From assembly GCF_012275515.1 (NCBI RefSeq), contig NZ_JAAZQL010000005.1, positions 186,001 through 250,000 on the forward strand: 64,000 nucleotides of DNA. Direction: 5' to 3'. Source of the DNA: Novosphingobium sp. SG707 (lineage in GTDB: Bacteria > Pseudomonadota > Alphaproteobacteria > Sphingomonadales > Sphingomonadaceae). Each line of letters begins with the position of its first letter. Position 1 is the first letter of the stretch. The position numbers were made by a program, and so were the translations under genes. The notes beneath the pieces are model-generated. The model was not told the DNA's origin. It saw only the letters and a list, made by a program, of their open reading frames with translations, and did no database searches. Of this stretch, positions 53,245 through 62,189 are shown piece after piece.

Positions 53245-53474
53245 GGCGGATTTCGCTCTTTGCGCTGATCGCAATGGCGCCGGCGGTGTTCAATGTGGCC
53301 CCGGCGGCGGCGAAGGGGGCGATTGTCGCCGCGATCTGTTCGGGCGACGGGGTGACGCGCAGTATCTCCGTGCCGGTGGGGCCGCAGGATGTTCCCGGCA
53401 AGCAGACCCCCGGCTGCTGCGTCAAGGGATGCCATGGTGGCGAGCGCAAGCGCACGGGAAAGAAGTGCTGCTGA
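53241..53474 (+). CDS. Small secreted Cys-rich protein of unknown function in the cco operon
   Basis: A 77-aa protein with a signal peptide (cleavage near APAAAKG, about residue 24). The mature part carries an early AICSGDG and a C-terminal cluster, GCCVKGCHGGERKR, ending KKCC. That gives six cysteines and a histidine in about 52 mature residues. The start overlaps the ccoS stop by ATGA, so it is co-translated with oxidase assembly genes. Metal binding or thiol chemistry in the periplasm is plausible, but no family is recognised with confidence. Confidence 0.7.
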   Translation: MRRISLFALIAMAPAVFNVAPAAAKGAIVAAICSGDGVTRSISVPVGPQDVPGKQTPGCCVKGCHGGERKRTGKKCC

Positions 53475-53488
53475 AAGTTTCGCACGCT

Positions 53489-53502
53489 TGATCGCGCGCA
53501 AA
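53489..53502 (+). promoter_or_regulatory. Imperfect FNR box upstream of hemN
   Basis: TTGATCGCGCGCAA has a perfect left half and two mismatches in the right half. It is centred about 41 bases before the hemN ATG. hemN is a known FNR-type target in other alphaproteobacteria. Confidence 0.5.
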
Positions 53503-53536
53503 GAAAACGGCCCGGTGCGCGGGCATTACCATCCCC

Positions 53537-54850
53537 ATGTGGCCTTATCATCCTGAACTGCTGGAACGGCCTGTGCCGCGTTACACCAGCTATCCGACCG
53601 CAGCGGAGTTCACGCCTGCCATTGGCGCGGATGCGCTGGATGAAGCGTTGCGCGCCACGGTGGGCGAGGTCTCGCTCTATATCCACATTCCCTATTGCGA
53701 GCAGATCTGCTGGTATTGCGGGTGCAACACCGGGGCCTCGGGCAAGAGGCAGCGGTTGGCTTCCTATCTGGACGCGCTGACGCGGGAGATCGCGATTGTC
53801 GGGCCGCGGCTAGACGGGCGGATCAAGGTGCGCCGCATCGCCTTTGGCGGGGGCAGCCCCAATGCGATCAGCCCGACCGATTTCGTCCGGCTGGTCGATG
53901 CGATCACCGTGCATTTCAGCCTGGACAATCCCGTCTGGTCGATCGAACTCGATCCGCGCACGCTGACGCAGGATTGGGGCGATGTGCTGAGTTTCGTCGG
54001 CATCACGCGGGCGAGCCTCGGTGTGCAGACCTTTTCGCCTACGTTGCAGGCCGCGATCGGTCGCATCCAGCCGAGCGAGATGATCGAGCGCGCCACCACC
54101 ATGCTGCGCGGGGCAGGTGTCAATTCGCTCAACTATGACCTGATGTATGGCCTGCCGGGTCAGGATTGGGACATGGTGGAGGAGAGCCTGTCGCGCGTCT
54201 GCGAACTGGGCGCGGATCGCATCGCGCTCTTTGGCTATGCCCATGTGCCGCACATGCTGCCGCGCCAGCGCCGGATCGACGCGCAGAACCTGCCGGGTCA
54301 GGATGAGCGTTTCATGATGGCCGCGCGCGGGCATGATTACCTTGTCGATGCGGGCTATCAGCCGGTGGGTTTCGACCATTTCGCGCTGCCCGGTGATGCC
54401 ATTGCGCAGGCGACAGTCGCGGGGCGGCTCCATCGCAATTTTCAGGGCTTTACCGAGGATACAGCGCCGGTTCTGATCGGGCTAGGGGCTTCGGCCATTT
54501 CCTGCTTCCCCGACCGGATCATCCAGAATGAGAAGAACGCGGGGCGCTATCGCATGCTCCTCTCGCAGGACCGGCTGACGGGCGTTGGCGGCATCCGTCG
54601 CAGCGCCGACGACCAAAAGCGCGGCGCGATCATCGAGGCGCTGCTGTGTCAAGGCGAGGCGGACATCGGCGGCGAACTGGCGGCGGCTTTGCGCGGTTCT
54701 CTTGCGCCCTTCATCGAACGGGGGCTGGCGCGGCTGGAGGGCGGGCGTCTGGCGATCCTGCCGGGCGGGTTGCCCTATGCGCGCACAATTGCGGCGCTGT
54801 TCGATCCCTATCGGGTGGATTCGGGGAAGAAGTTTTCTTCGGCGGTTTGA
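53537..54850 (+). CDS. hemN: HemN, oxygen-independent coproporphyrinogen III dehydrogenase
   Basis: A 437-aa radical SAM enzyme of normal length. The cluster motif is YCEQICWYCGCNTG (C-x3-C-x2-C), with PRYTSYPTAAEF at the N-terminus and the HemN-specific C-terminal domain. It oxidatively decarboxylates coproporphyrinogen III to protoporphyrinogen IX without O2. The location after the cbb3 genes and the FNR-like box fit low-oxygen haem supply. Confidence 0.96.
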   Translation: MWPYHPELLERPVPRYTSYPTAAEFTPAIGADALDEALRATVGEVSLYIHIPYCEQICWYCGCNTGASGKRQRLASYLDALTREIAIVGPRLDGRIKVRRIAFGGGSPNAISPTDFVRLVDAITVHFSLDNPVWSIELDPRTLTQDWGDVLSFVGITRASLGVQTFSPTLQAAIGRIQPSEMIERATTMLRGAGVNSLNYDLMYGLPGQDWDMVEESLSRVCELGADRIALFGYAHVPHMLPRQRRIDAQNLPGQDERFMMAARGHDYLVDAGYQPVGFDHFALPGDAIAQATVAGRLHRNFQGFTEDTAPVLIGLGASAISCFPDRIIQNEKNAGRYRMLLSQDRLTGVGGIRRSADDQKRGAIIEALLCQGEADIGGELAAALRGSLAPFIERGLARLEGGRLAILPGGLPYARTIAALFDPYRVDSGKKFSSAV

Positions 54851-54870
54851 TTGGGGTTTTTAGGGGTTTT

Positions 54871-55109
54871 GCCTCCGGCGGGTTAAGGGCGGGGGCCCTT
54901 AACAATCCCGATATTATCATCGTGGCGCTATGGATTCGGCCTTTGGTTGTCGGGTGCGGGGTTTGGAATTTAAAGCCTGCGGCGCCGATACGCGCTACGC
55001 AGCCGCGCCGCAGGCTACTTGCACCCATGGCACAACACACTCCATCGCCAGCCTCACCCACCCCAGTAACGGGATTGCAAAGGGACAAGTCCCTTTGCCC
55101 GCCGGAGGC
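54871..55109. repeat. Composite inverted-repeat element, copy 2
   Basis: A 239-bp element with the same plan as the one at 42976: 39-base ends at 54871-54909 and 55071-55109 in inverted orientation, and a central stem (54974-54985 with 55005-55016, AGCCTGCGGCGC). Linkers differ from copy 1. The left end reads GTTAAGGG...CCCTTAAC where copy 1 has GCAAAGGG...CCCTTTGC, so both arms changed together. The right end has an altered loop with a conserved stem. It begins 21 bases after the hemN stop and fills most of the gap to the convergent dsbD-like gene. There is no gene inside; 55110-55296 shows nothing further. Confidence 0.85.
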
Positions 55110-55296
55110 ATAAATCCCCCAACGCCGAACAAAAAGATGGGCGGCATCCATAAAGGAAACCGCCCAAGGTGGGGAGAAAGCCTTAAAGTCTGGGGAGATT
55201 TCAAATGAAACCTCGCCGGTCTTGAGGTTTGATTAGCGAAAGCCGCCGCTCCCCACCTTGATCGTTGTCAAAAGACGATGGGCAATCTGCCCTGCC

Positions 55297-57384
55297 TTAC
55301 GATTTTGTGCCGCGCGCCAGTTCGGCCAGAGTTTCGGGGCCGAGGACCTGAGGCAACTGGCTGGGTTGTTTCGCGCCCTTGGGATACCAGACGTAGAGCG
55401 GCACACCGGCCGCGCCATGGGCAGTCAGGTATCGCGTGATCGCCGGATCGCGGCGGGTCCAGTCGCCCTTGAAAACTTTGACGCCCGCTTTGGCGAAGGC
55501 TTCGCGGGTTTCCTCGCGCTCGATGGCGACGCGTTCGTTGACCTTGCAGGTCAGGCACCAGTCGGCGGTGAAATAGACGAAGGCGGGCTGTCCGCTGCCC
55601 AGCGCGGCGCCCAGGGCGGCCTCGCTGAAGGCCTGCGCGCCCAGCAGGTCGGCGCCTTCATCGCCGGGGTGCTGGATCGTGCGCGGCATGATGATCGCCG
55701 CCGCGACCGCGCCCGCCGCGATCAGGCCCAGCGCCTTGACGCCCCGGCCCAGCCCCTTGCGCTGTCCATCGCCCAGCATGGCCAGCACCGCGATCAGCAC
55801 GATGGCTAGCACGAGGCAGAAGCCCGCAAAGCCATTACCGCCCAGCCGCGAAGCCAGCCACAGCAGGCCCAGCGCCGTCAGCCCCATCGGCACCGCCATC
55901 GCGCGGCGGAACCAGTTCATCCATGCCCCCGGACGCGGCAGCGCGCGGCGCAGCGCAGGCACAAAGGCAATCGCCAGAAACGGCAACGCAATGCCAAGGC
56001 CCAGCGAGGCGAACAGCAGCATCGCCGCCGGAACCGGCAGCAGCAGCGCCGCGCCCATCGCGCTGGCCATGAAGGGGCCGGTGCAGGGCGTGGCGACAAA
56101 GGCCGCGAGCAGGCCGGTGGCAAATGCCGAGCGTGAGGAACCAGCGCCATGCGAGGCAAAACCCGGCACCGAAAATTCAAACAGACCCAGCAGATTGGCC
56201 GTGATCGCCACGGCCAGCATCAGCAGCGCGGCGACAACGCCCGGCTCCTGCAACTGAAACGCCCAGCCGACCTGTTGCCCTGCCGCGCGCAGCGAGAGCA
56301 GCAGCGCGCCCAGCAGCGAGCAGGCCACAATTACGCCTGCGGAATAGAAGATCCCCTCGACGCGGGCCTCGGCCTGCGATTCGCCCGCGCGGGCCAGCGA
56401 GAGCGCCTTCAAGGAGAGGATCGGGAACACGCAGGGCATGATGTTGAGCAACAGCCCTCCCGCCAGCGCGGCAAGGATCAGCCAAGGCAGCGCGGGCAAT
56501 TCCGGCCCCTTGCTCTCGCCCGTGGCGATAGGTTCGCCATCGGCGGGCACGGCGCCCTGCGTGGCCGACACCTCAACCCCATCGCCCGCGCTGTTCAGGC
56601 GCAGCACGCCTGACAGATCCTTCAACGCCCCTTGGCCCGCGCGTTTCAGCGTGACGATCAGCATGTCGCCCTTGCGCGAGAAGCTCTGCGGCGCGGCATA
56701 GGCGACGGCGTTTTCCGACGCGGCGAAGAAATGCGGATTTTCCACCTTGCCGCTGGCGGGGAAGGGGATGGCGAGGCGCAAAGTATCGCCCGCAATCGCC
56801 CAATGCGCCGCTGCGCCCAAAGGCGCGGGCAATTTCGCGCGCCATGCATCAAAGCGCGGATCGGAAGGCCCCTCGGCCCCCGGCACTGTCACCTTCAGCA
56901 CTGCGCTCATCTCGCCCGATTCGGGCACGCACATCGTATCGGTGCAGGCCAGCCAGTCGGCCTTGAGTTTCAACGGAATTTCGCTGCCCGCTTTTGCGTC
57001 CGCAGGCACCGTATAGGGCACCAGCAGCGCGAAATCGGATTGATAGACATGGTTCATCAGCCCGGAAATCAGCAGGGTTTCGGGCACCGGATAGGAGGGC
57101 GCGCCCGCCTTGCCCGGCCCCGTCCATGTCAAAACCGTGCCAAGGCCTGCATCGCCGGGATTCTGCCAGTATCCGTGATAGGTCTTTTCCGGCGTGAAAT
57201 GCACCGCCAGCGTCACCGTGCCGCCCGGCGCGACGCCATGTTCAGCGATCAATTGCGCGGCAATATGGTTTGCGCCCGGCGCATCAGCCGCCCGCAATGG
57301 CGCGCAAAATCCCAAAATCGCCAAGCATAACAGGATGCCTTGCCATAAAGGCGCAACATGGCGATGCAAGGCGGGGGCGGTCAT
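55297..57384 (-). CDS. DsbD/ScsB-type thiol:disulfide interchange protein
   Basis: A 695-aa protein from the ATG at 57384 (GGAG upstream); the frame is open to 57474. It has a signal peptide (about 1-30) and a periplasmic N-terminal domain with a cysteine pair (ACTDTMCVPESG). A membrane domain of eight or so helices carries the electron-relay cysteines in NIMPCVFPILSLKA and VATPCTGPFMAS. The C-terminal thioredoxin-like domain has FTADWCLTCKVNE. It moves reducing power from cytoplasmic thioredoxin to the periplasm, for example for cytochrome c maturation or copper handling. This fits the nearby cbb3 genes, but the symbol (dsbD or scsB) is undecided. Confidence 0.9.
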   Translation of the reverse strand: MTAPALHRHVAPLWQGILLCLAILGFCAPLRAADAPGANHIAAQLIAEHGVAPGGTVTLAVHFTPEKTYHGYWQNPGDAGLGTVLTWTGPGKAGAPSYPVPETLLISGLMNHVYQSDFALLVPYTVPADAKAGSEIPLKLKADWLACTDTMCVPESGEMSAVLKVTVPGAEGPSDPRFDAWRAKLPAPLGAAAHWAIAGDTLRLAIPFPASGKVENPHFFAASENAVAYAAPQSFSRKGDMLIVTLKRAGQGALKDLSGVLRLNSAGDGVEVSATQGAVPADGEPIATGESKGPELPALPWLILAALAGGLLLNIMPCVFPILSLKALSLARAGESQAEARVEGIFYSAGVIVACSLLGALLLSLRAAGQQVGWAFQLQEPGVVAALLMLAVAITANLLGLFEFSVPGFASHGAGSSRSAFATGLLAAFVATPCTGPFMASAMGAALLLPVPAAMLLFASLGLGIALPFLAIAFVPALRRALPRPGAWMNWFRRAMAVPMGLTALGLLWLASRLGGNGFAGFCLVLAIVLIAVLAMLGDGQRKGLGRGVKALGLIAAGAVAAAIIMPRTIQHPGDEGADLLGAQAFSEAALGAALGSGQPAFVYFTADWCLTCKVNERVAIEREETREAFAKAGVKVFKGDWTRRDPAITRYLTAHGAAGVPLYVWYPKGAKQPSQLPQVLGPETLAELARGTKS

Positions 57385-57516
57385 CAATCGTCTTCTCCGT
57401 CGGGGGGCAGGCAGATCGGCTTGGGGGCAAAGGTGGTTCTCGCACTTGCGAAAATCGCGCCCACGCGCCATCACCTACCCCTGCCGCCGATCGAAACATT
57501 TTGCAAGGAAAGCCCC

Positions 57517-59244
57517 GTGGCCCGATCCATTGCCATTTCTCATAAGTCGTGTCTTGCCGCATTGGCGCTTTGTCTGGTCGCCGCCCCGGCCATGGCCAAG
57601 GAGGCCCCCGCCGCCGATGCGCCCCAGACTGAGGTCAAACCGGCCGCGCCCAAGCTGATCGTCGCCATTTCGGTGGACCAGTTCAGCGCCGATCTGTTTG
57701 CCGAATATCGCGAACATTACACCGGCGGCCTTGCCCGCTTGCTGAAGGGCGCGGTGTTCCCCGCCGGTTTCCAGAGCCACGCGGCCACCGAAACCTGCCC
57801 CGGCCATTCGACGCTGATGACCGGCGCCCATCCGGCGCGCACCGGGATCATCGCGAACACCTGGGTCGATCTGTCCACCCCGCGCGCGGAAAAGAAGGTT
57901 TACTGCGTCGAGGATGAGAGCAAGCCCGAAAGCTCGACCTCCAAGCCCTTCGTGTCCTCGGTGCATCTCAAGGTGCCCACGCTTGGCGAGTGGGCCAAGA
58001 AGCAGTGGCCCGCCAGCCGCAATGTGGCGGTGTCCACCAAGGATCGCGCCGTGGTGATGATGGGCGGGCATCAGATTGACGCGGCCTTCTGGTATGATCG
58101 CGGGGCCTATACCAGCTTTGTCGGCGCGCCTCTGCCGCCCGAAGTGTTGAAGCTCAACGATGGCCTCAAGGCTCTGCTGGCCAAGGGTGCGCCCGCGATG
58201 GCGGTTCCGGCATGGTGCGCCGCGCGCGACCGCGCGGTTCAGGCCGGATCGGTTACGGTGGGCACGGGCCGCTTCGTGCTGGACCCCAAGGGCAAGGTGA
58301 AGCCTGCCGATCAACTGCGCGTTTCCCCGCGCGCCGATGCCGCAACGCTTGATCTGGCCGCCTCGCTGCTCACTTCGATGAAGCTGGGCAAGGGAACCGC
58401 TCCCGACATTCTCTCGGTCAGCCTTTCGGCCAATGATTATGTCGGCCATGCCTATGGCACGGAAGGGCTCGAAATGTGCATCCAGCAGCATGAGCTGGAC
58501 CAGAAACTGGGCGCTTTCTTTGCCAAGCTGGATGCATCGGGCGTGGATTATGCCGTGATGCTTTCTGCCGACCATGGCGGGATCGACCTGCCCGAACGCC
58601 TGCGCGAACAGGGCGTGCCCGAGGCCGGGCGCGGCGATGCTGCGCTGAGCGGCGAGGTGCTGGGCCGCGCGATTGCCGCAGAGCTGGGCATCACCAAGCC
58701 GCTGCCTTCGTGCAATCCGGGGCCGGATGTGGCGGGCAATGTGGTCTGCTCGGACGGCGTGGGCGGCGATTACTGGATCAGCCCGCAGCTGACGCCCGAA
58801 GAACGCGCCAAGGTCAGCGAGAAGCTGGTGGCGCGTCTGAAGGCTCATCCGCAGGTCGAGGCCGTCTTTACCGCCGATGAGATTGCCGCGACCCCCTATC
58901 CCCATGGCCATCCGCAGGACTGGAGCCTGATCCAGCGCGCCCGCGCCTCGTTTGACCCCACCCGTTCGGGTCAGGTCTATGCGGCCCTGAAGCGCGCGAT
59001 CATCGCCATGCCCAAGGCCGGGCCGGGCTATGTCACCACCCATGGCAGCATCTGGGACTATGACCGCCGCGTGCCGATGATCTTCTGGCGCAAGGGCATG
59101 AAGGGCATGGAGCAGCCCCAGCCGGTCGAAACCGTTGATATTGCGCCCACTCTGGCCGCACTGATCGGGCTGAAAGTGCCCGAGGGCGCGTTCGACGGGC
59201 GCTGTCTTGATGTTGACGGTGGCCCTGCGGACACTTGCCGCTGA
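57517..59244 (+). CDS. PafA-type alkaline phosphatase family protein
   Basis: A 575-aa protein from GTG at 57517 (AAGGA 7 bases upstream), with a signal peptide ending at APAMAKEA. It has the nucleophile threonine in ATETCPGHSTLMTG, an asparagine in IIANTWVD, a KDR motif (STKDRAVVMMGG) matching the Lys/Arg phosphate-binding pair of PafA monoesterases, and the metal site SADHGG. It probably hydrolyses phosphate monoesters in the periplasm using two zinc ions. It is divergent from the DsbD-like gene with a 132-base gap. Confidence 0.87.
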   Translation: MARSIAISHKSCLAALALCLVAAPAMAKEAPAADAPQTEVKPAAPKLIVAISVDQFSADLFAEYREHYTGGLARLLKGAVFPAGFQSHAATETCPGHSTLMTGAHPARTGIIANTWVDLSTPRAEKKVYCVEDESKPESSTSKPFVSSVHLKVPTLGEWAKKQWPASRNVAVSTKDRAVVMMGGHQIDAAFWYDRGAYTSFVGAPLPPEVLKLNDGLKALLAKGAPAMAVPAWCAARDRAVQAGSVTVGTGRFVLDPKGKVKPADQLRVSPRADAATLDLAASLLTSMKLGKGTAPDILSVSLSANDYVGHAYGTEGLEMCIQQHELDQKLGAFFAKLDASGVDYAVMLSADHGGIDLPERLREQGVPEAGRGDAALSGEVLGRAIAAELGITKPLPSCNPGPDVAGNVVCSDGVGGDYWISPQLTPEERAKVSEKLVARLKAHPQVEAVFTADEIAATPYPHGHPQDWSLIQRARASFDPTRSGQVYAALKRAIIAMPKAGPGYVTTHGSIWDYDRRVPMIFWRKGMKGMEQPQPVETVDIAPTLAALIGLKVPEGAFDGRCLDVDGGPADTCR

Positions 59245-59269
59245 GGCATAACAGGCGTAGCGGGATGGC

Positions 59270-60523
59270 ATGAACAGCCATCCCGACTCCGCTAGCGTCT
59301 TGCCGTCCAAAGATCTGGTTATTCTGGGGGGCGGCCTTGTCGGCATGACGCTGGCCCTTGCCGCGGCGAAACGGGGCATCACCTCGCATGTCGTCGAGCG
59401 TGAGGACCCCGCCGATCTGACCGCCGAGGGCGTCGATGGGCGCGCCTCGGCGATCAGCGCGGCAAGCTGGAACCTGTTTGCCAATATCGGCCTTGGCGAT
59501 GTGCTGGCCCCGCTGGGATGTCCGATCGACGCAATTGCCGTGACCGACCAGCACAAGCCGGGCCGCATTGATTTCCGCCCCAAGGCCAATGAAGGCACGC
59601 TGGGCCGGATGTATTCCAATCGCGACATCCGCCTCGCCTTGTTCGAGGCCGCGCGCCATGAGCCCAATATCGCATGGCATACCAAGGCCGATGTGGTGAA
59701 GCGCGAGCGCGGGCCGCATGGGGTGTCGGCCGCCTTGTCCGATGGCCGCGTCCTGCCGGGTAATCTGCTGATCGGGGCCGAGGGGCGCCGCAGCCCAACC
59801 CGCGAAGAGGACGGCATCGGCCTTGTCGCATGGGATTATCACCATACCGCGATCGTCACCGCGCTGGCCCATGACAAGCCGCATGACAATGTGGCCTGGG
59901 AAATTTTCTATTCGGCGGGGCCTTTTGCGCTACTGCCCTTGCTGGACCTGAAGCAGCCCACCGCTTCGGGCCGCGTGCATCGCAGCGCGCTGGTCTGGAC
60001 CGTGCCTTCCAAGGATGCCGCCGGGGTCAAGGCGCTGTCGGACGGTACCTTTGTGGCCGAGATCGAAAAGCGGATGCAGGGCATGTTCGGCGGGATCGAG
60101 CTGATTGCAAAGCGCATGGCCTATCCGCTGACCTATCAGAACGCCACGCGCATCGTGGGCGACCGCCTGGCGCTGGTGGGCGATGCGGCGCATGGGATGC
60201 ACCCGATTGCGGGGCAGGGGCTCAACCTTGGCCTGCGCGATGTGGGGGCCTTGGTCGAGGTGCTGGCCGAAAGCATGCGCCTTGGGCTGGAGCCGGGCGA
60301 TGCGCAGGTTTTGAAGCGTTATGAAAACTGGCGCGCGCTGGACAATTTCACGACGATGAGCGTGATGGACGGCATCGTGCGCCTGTTCGGCGTGCCGGGG
60401 CGGACGGCAAGTGCGGTTCGGCGGCTTGGCATGGGTGCGGTGCAGCGGATGCCAAGCCTGAAAACCTTCTTCATGAACGAGGCGCGCGGCCTTTCAGGCC
60501 AATTGCCCAATCTGCTGCGTTAA
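59270..60523 (+). CDS. UbiH/UbiF/COQ6-family FAD-dependent hydroxylase
   Basis: A 417-aa flavoprotein monooxygenase. It has the N-terminal dinucleotide fold GGGLVGMTLALAAAKRG, a central IGAEGRRSPTREEDG and the second FAD motif GDAAHGMHPIAGQGLNLGLR. The family hydroxylates the ubiquinone ring precursor. Which ring position is used cannot be told from sequence alone. It starts 25 bases after the phosphatase gene and converges with the next gene, the two stops overlapping in TTAA. Confidence 0.88.
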   Translation: MNSHPDSASVLPSKDLVILGGGLVGMTLALAAAKRGITSHVVEREDPADLTAEGVDGRASAISAASWNLFANIGLGDVLAPLGCPIDAIAVTDQHKPGRIDFRPKANEGTLGRMYSNRDIRLALFEAARHEPNIAWHTKADVVKRERGPHGVSAALSDGRVLPGNLLIGAEGRRSPTREEDGIGLVAWDYHHTAIVTALAHDKPHDNVAWEIFYSAGPFALLPLLDLKQPTASGRVHRSALVWTVPSKDAAGVKALSDGTFVAEIEKRMQGMFGGIELIAKRMAYPLTYQNATRIVGDRLALVGDAAHGMHPIAGQGLNLGLRDVGALVEVLAESMRLGLEPGDAQVLKRYENWRALDNFTTMSVMDGIVRLFGVPGRTASAVRRLGMGAVQRMPSLKTFFMNEARGLSGQLPNLLR

Positions 60524-61446
60524 GGCTTGACCGGCGAGGGCGCGGGGGCCGGAGACGGCGTTGCCGCCGCCTGAACCCCGGCAACCGGCGCTCCGCTGGC
60601 CTGCGTCGCAGGAACCTGCGCAGGCCCGGCCAGCGGGCTGGCCTGTTCGATCAGCCGTCCCTGACCATCGCGCAGGCCCTTGGGTTCGAGCAGCGCCGAA
60701 GTGTCGAGCGCATCGAGGGCATGCATCGCGGCGGCATAGCGCTGTGCGTCCGCAATCCAGCCCTGCGCGGCCTTGGCCCCCGGCAACAGGCGCACATCCG
60801 CAATCGCATCCTCGATCCGCCCCTCGCGCAGGCACAGGCGCGCATGATCGAGCCGCACCTTGGGATCGGGCGCGGCGGGGCGTGTCTCGCTGTGCAGCAC
60901 GAACAGGCCCGACAGATCGCGCTGGACCTTGGCCCATGTGCTTTGCTTTTCCTCCGGCCCGGTCAATTGCGGGGCCAGAACATCGAGTTGCGCGGAAAGC
61001 CGGTCCTGCGTGATGGGCGCGCGGCCAAAGGCGATCACGCCATTGACCACCTGCGGCAGCGCCTCGCCAAAGCGGATGCGCAATTGCCCCTCCAGATAGC
61101 CCAGCGGCGTGCCCCGCTCGATGGCGCGGCGGGTGGCGATGGAGACCAGCAGCGCCTCGGCCCGCCCGGCCTGACCGCTGGCCAGCGCGGCCTGCGTTTC
61201 AATCGCGCGCAGCTTTTGATCGAGCGCGACGATGCGCGCATTCATCTGCGCCTCGTCCAGCGGATTGATGGCCGGGGCATTGGGGGTCATCATCGGCATG
61301 ATGCCATGATGCATCCAGCCCATTTGCCACCCGGCAAAGCCCGTCACCCCCGCGCCCAGCGCAAAAACCAGCGCAAAAGCGACCGCCCGCCCGGCGCAGC
61401 CCGCCCGCTTGGCGGCGCGTGGCTGATTGGGATATTCCTCATTCAT
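60520..61446 (-). CDS. Mitofilin/Mic60-like membrane protein in the hem cluster
   Basis: A 308-aa protein with a short cytoplasmic N-terminus, one membrane helix (about residues 19-41), a helical region (60-200) and a conserved-looking segment (VRLDHARLCLREGRIEDAIA, then DVRLLPGAKAAQGWIADAQR). That segment resembles the C-terminal signature of alphaproteobacterial mitofilin proteins encoded beside haem genes. A Pro/Ala-rich tail follows. Mic60 homologues bend or organise envelope membranes. The assignment is by gene context and weak pattern. It overlaps hemD by 4 bases. Confidence 0.6.
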   Translation of the reverse strand: MNEEYPNQPRAAKRAGCAGRAVAFALVFALGAGVTGFAGWQMGWMHHGIMPMMTPNAPAINPLDEAQMNARIVALDQKLRAIETQAALASGQAGRAEALLVSIATRRAIERGTPLGYLEGQLRIRFGEALPQVVNGVIAFGRAPITQDRLSAQLDVLAPQLTGPEEKQSTWAKVQRDLSGLFVLHSETRPAAPDPKVRLDHARLCLREGRIEDAIADVRLLPGAKAAQGWIADAQRYAAAMHALDALDTSALLEPKGLRDGQGRLIEQASPLAGPAQVPATQASGAPVAGVQAAATPSPAPAPSPVKP

Positions 61447-62189
61447 TGTCCGGCCAGACCCCCATCTAAACCAGTGCCATGCAAACCCGTTTCAGTCTGG
61501 CACGTTTGCCGCGCCAATGCCAGCATGGCGGCATCGCTGGGCTCCGATGCGGTCAACACATCGCGCCAGCCCCCCGTTTCGTCGCAGATTTGCGCGACGC
61601 GCGGCCCGATGGTGATGGCGACGATCCGCGACCGAGACAGGCCCAGTCGGGCGCATTCGGCCATAAAATGGCGCGCAGCCGCGCCCGAATGCAGCATCAC
61701 GATGAGGCCCGGCAGCGCCGCCACCCCCATCAGCCGCGCCAGCTCCACCGGCATGGGCGCGGGCAGGCTGGCATAGACCACCCGCTCTTCCACCGTCACG
61801 CCGGGGGGAGGGCAGAGCGCCACCCGCTCCTCGCCCGACAGGCGCAGCAGGCGGGTATGGCCCGAAACCTTGTCCAGCACATCCTGAAGCCCGCCGCAGC
61901 CCTGCCCCGCCACCGCCAGCCCGCGCGACATGGCCGCCTGCGTCGTGACATCGCCCACGCAATAGGCCGGTTTGCCCGCATAGGCATCCAGACCCTCGCC
62001 GCCATGGCGCAGCGCATTGGCGCTGCCCAGCAGCAGCGCATCGAAGGCATCGGGCGCGGGCGCATCCCATTCGCGCGCCGCCGTGATGAACAGGGGAAAG
62101 GCATAAGCATCCAGCCCCAACGCCACCGCTGCCTGCAACGATGCGCTGGCGCCCGGTTCGGGGCGCAGGATCACGATGGGGGGATTCAT
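61443..62189 (-). CDS. hemD: HemD, uroporphyrinogen-III synthase
   Basis: A 248-aa protein with IVILRPEPGAS at the N-terminus, a central LLGSANALRHGGEGL and AYCVGDVTTQAAMSRGL, and a late VAITIGPRVAQICDETG. These match the two-domain HemD fold. It closes hydroxymethylbilane to uroporphyrinogen III. It overlaps hemC by 4 bases, so both steps are coupled. Confidence 0.9.
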   Translation of the reverse strand: MNPPIVILRPEPGASASLQAAVALGLDAYAFPLFITAAREWDAPAPDAFDALLLGSANALRHGGEGLDAYAGKPAYCVGDVTTQAAMSRGLAVAGQGCGGLQDVLDKVSGHTRLLRLSGEERVALCPPPGVTVEERVVYASLPAPMPVELARLMGVAALPGLIVMLHSGAAARHFMAECARLGLSRSRIVAITIGPRVAQICDETGGWRDVLTASEPSDAAMLALARQTCQTETGLHGTGLDGGLAGQ

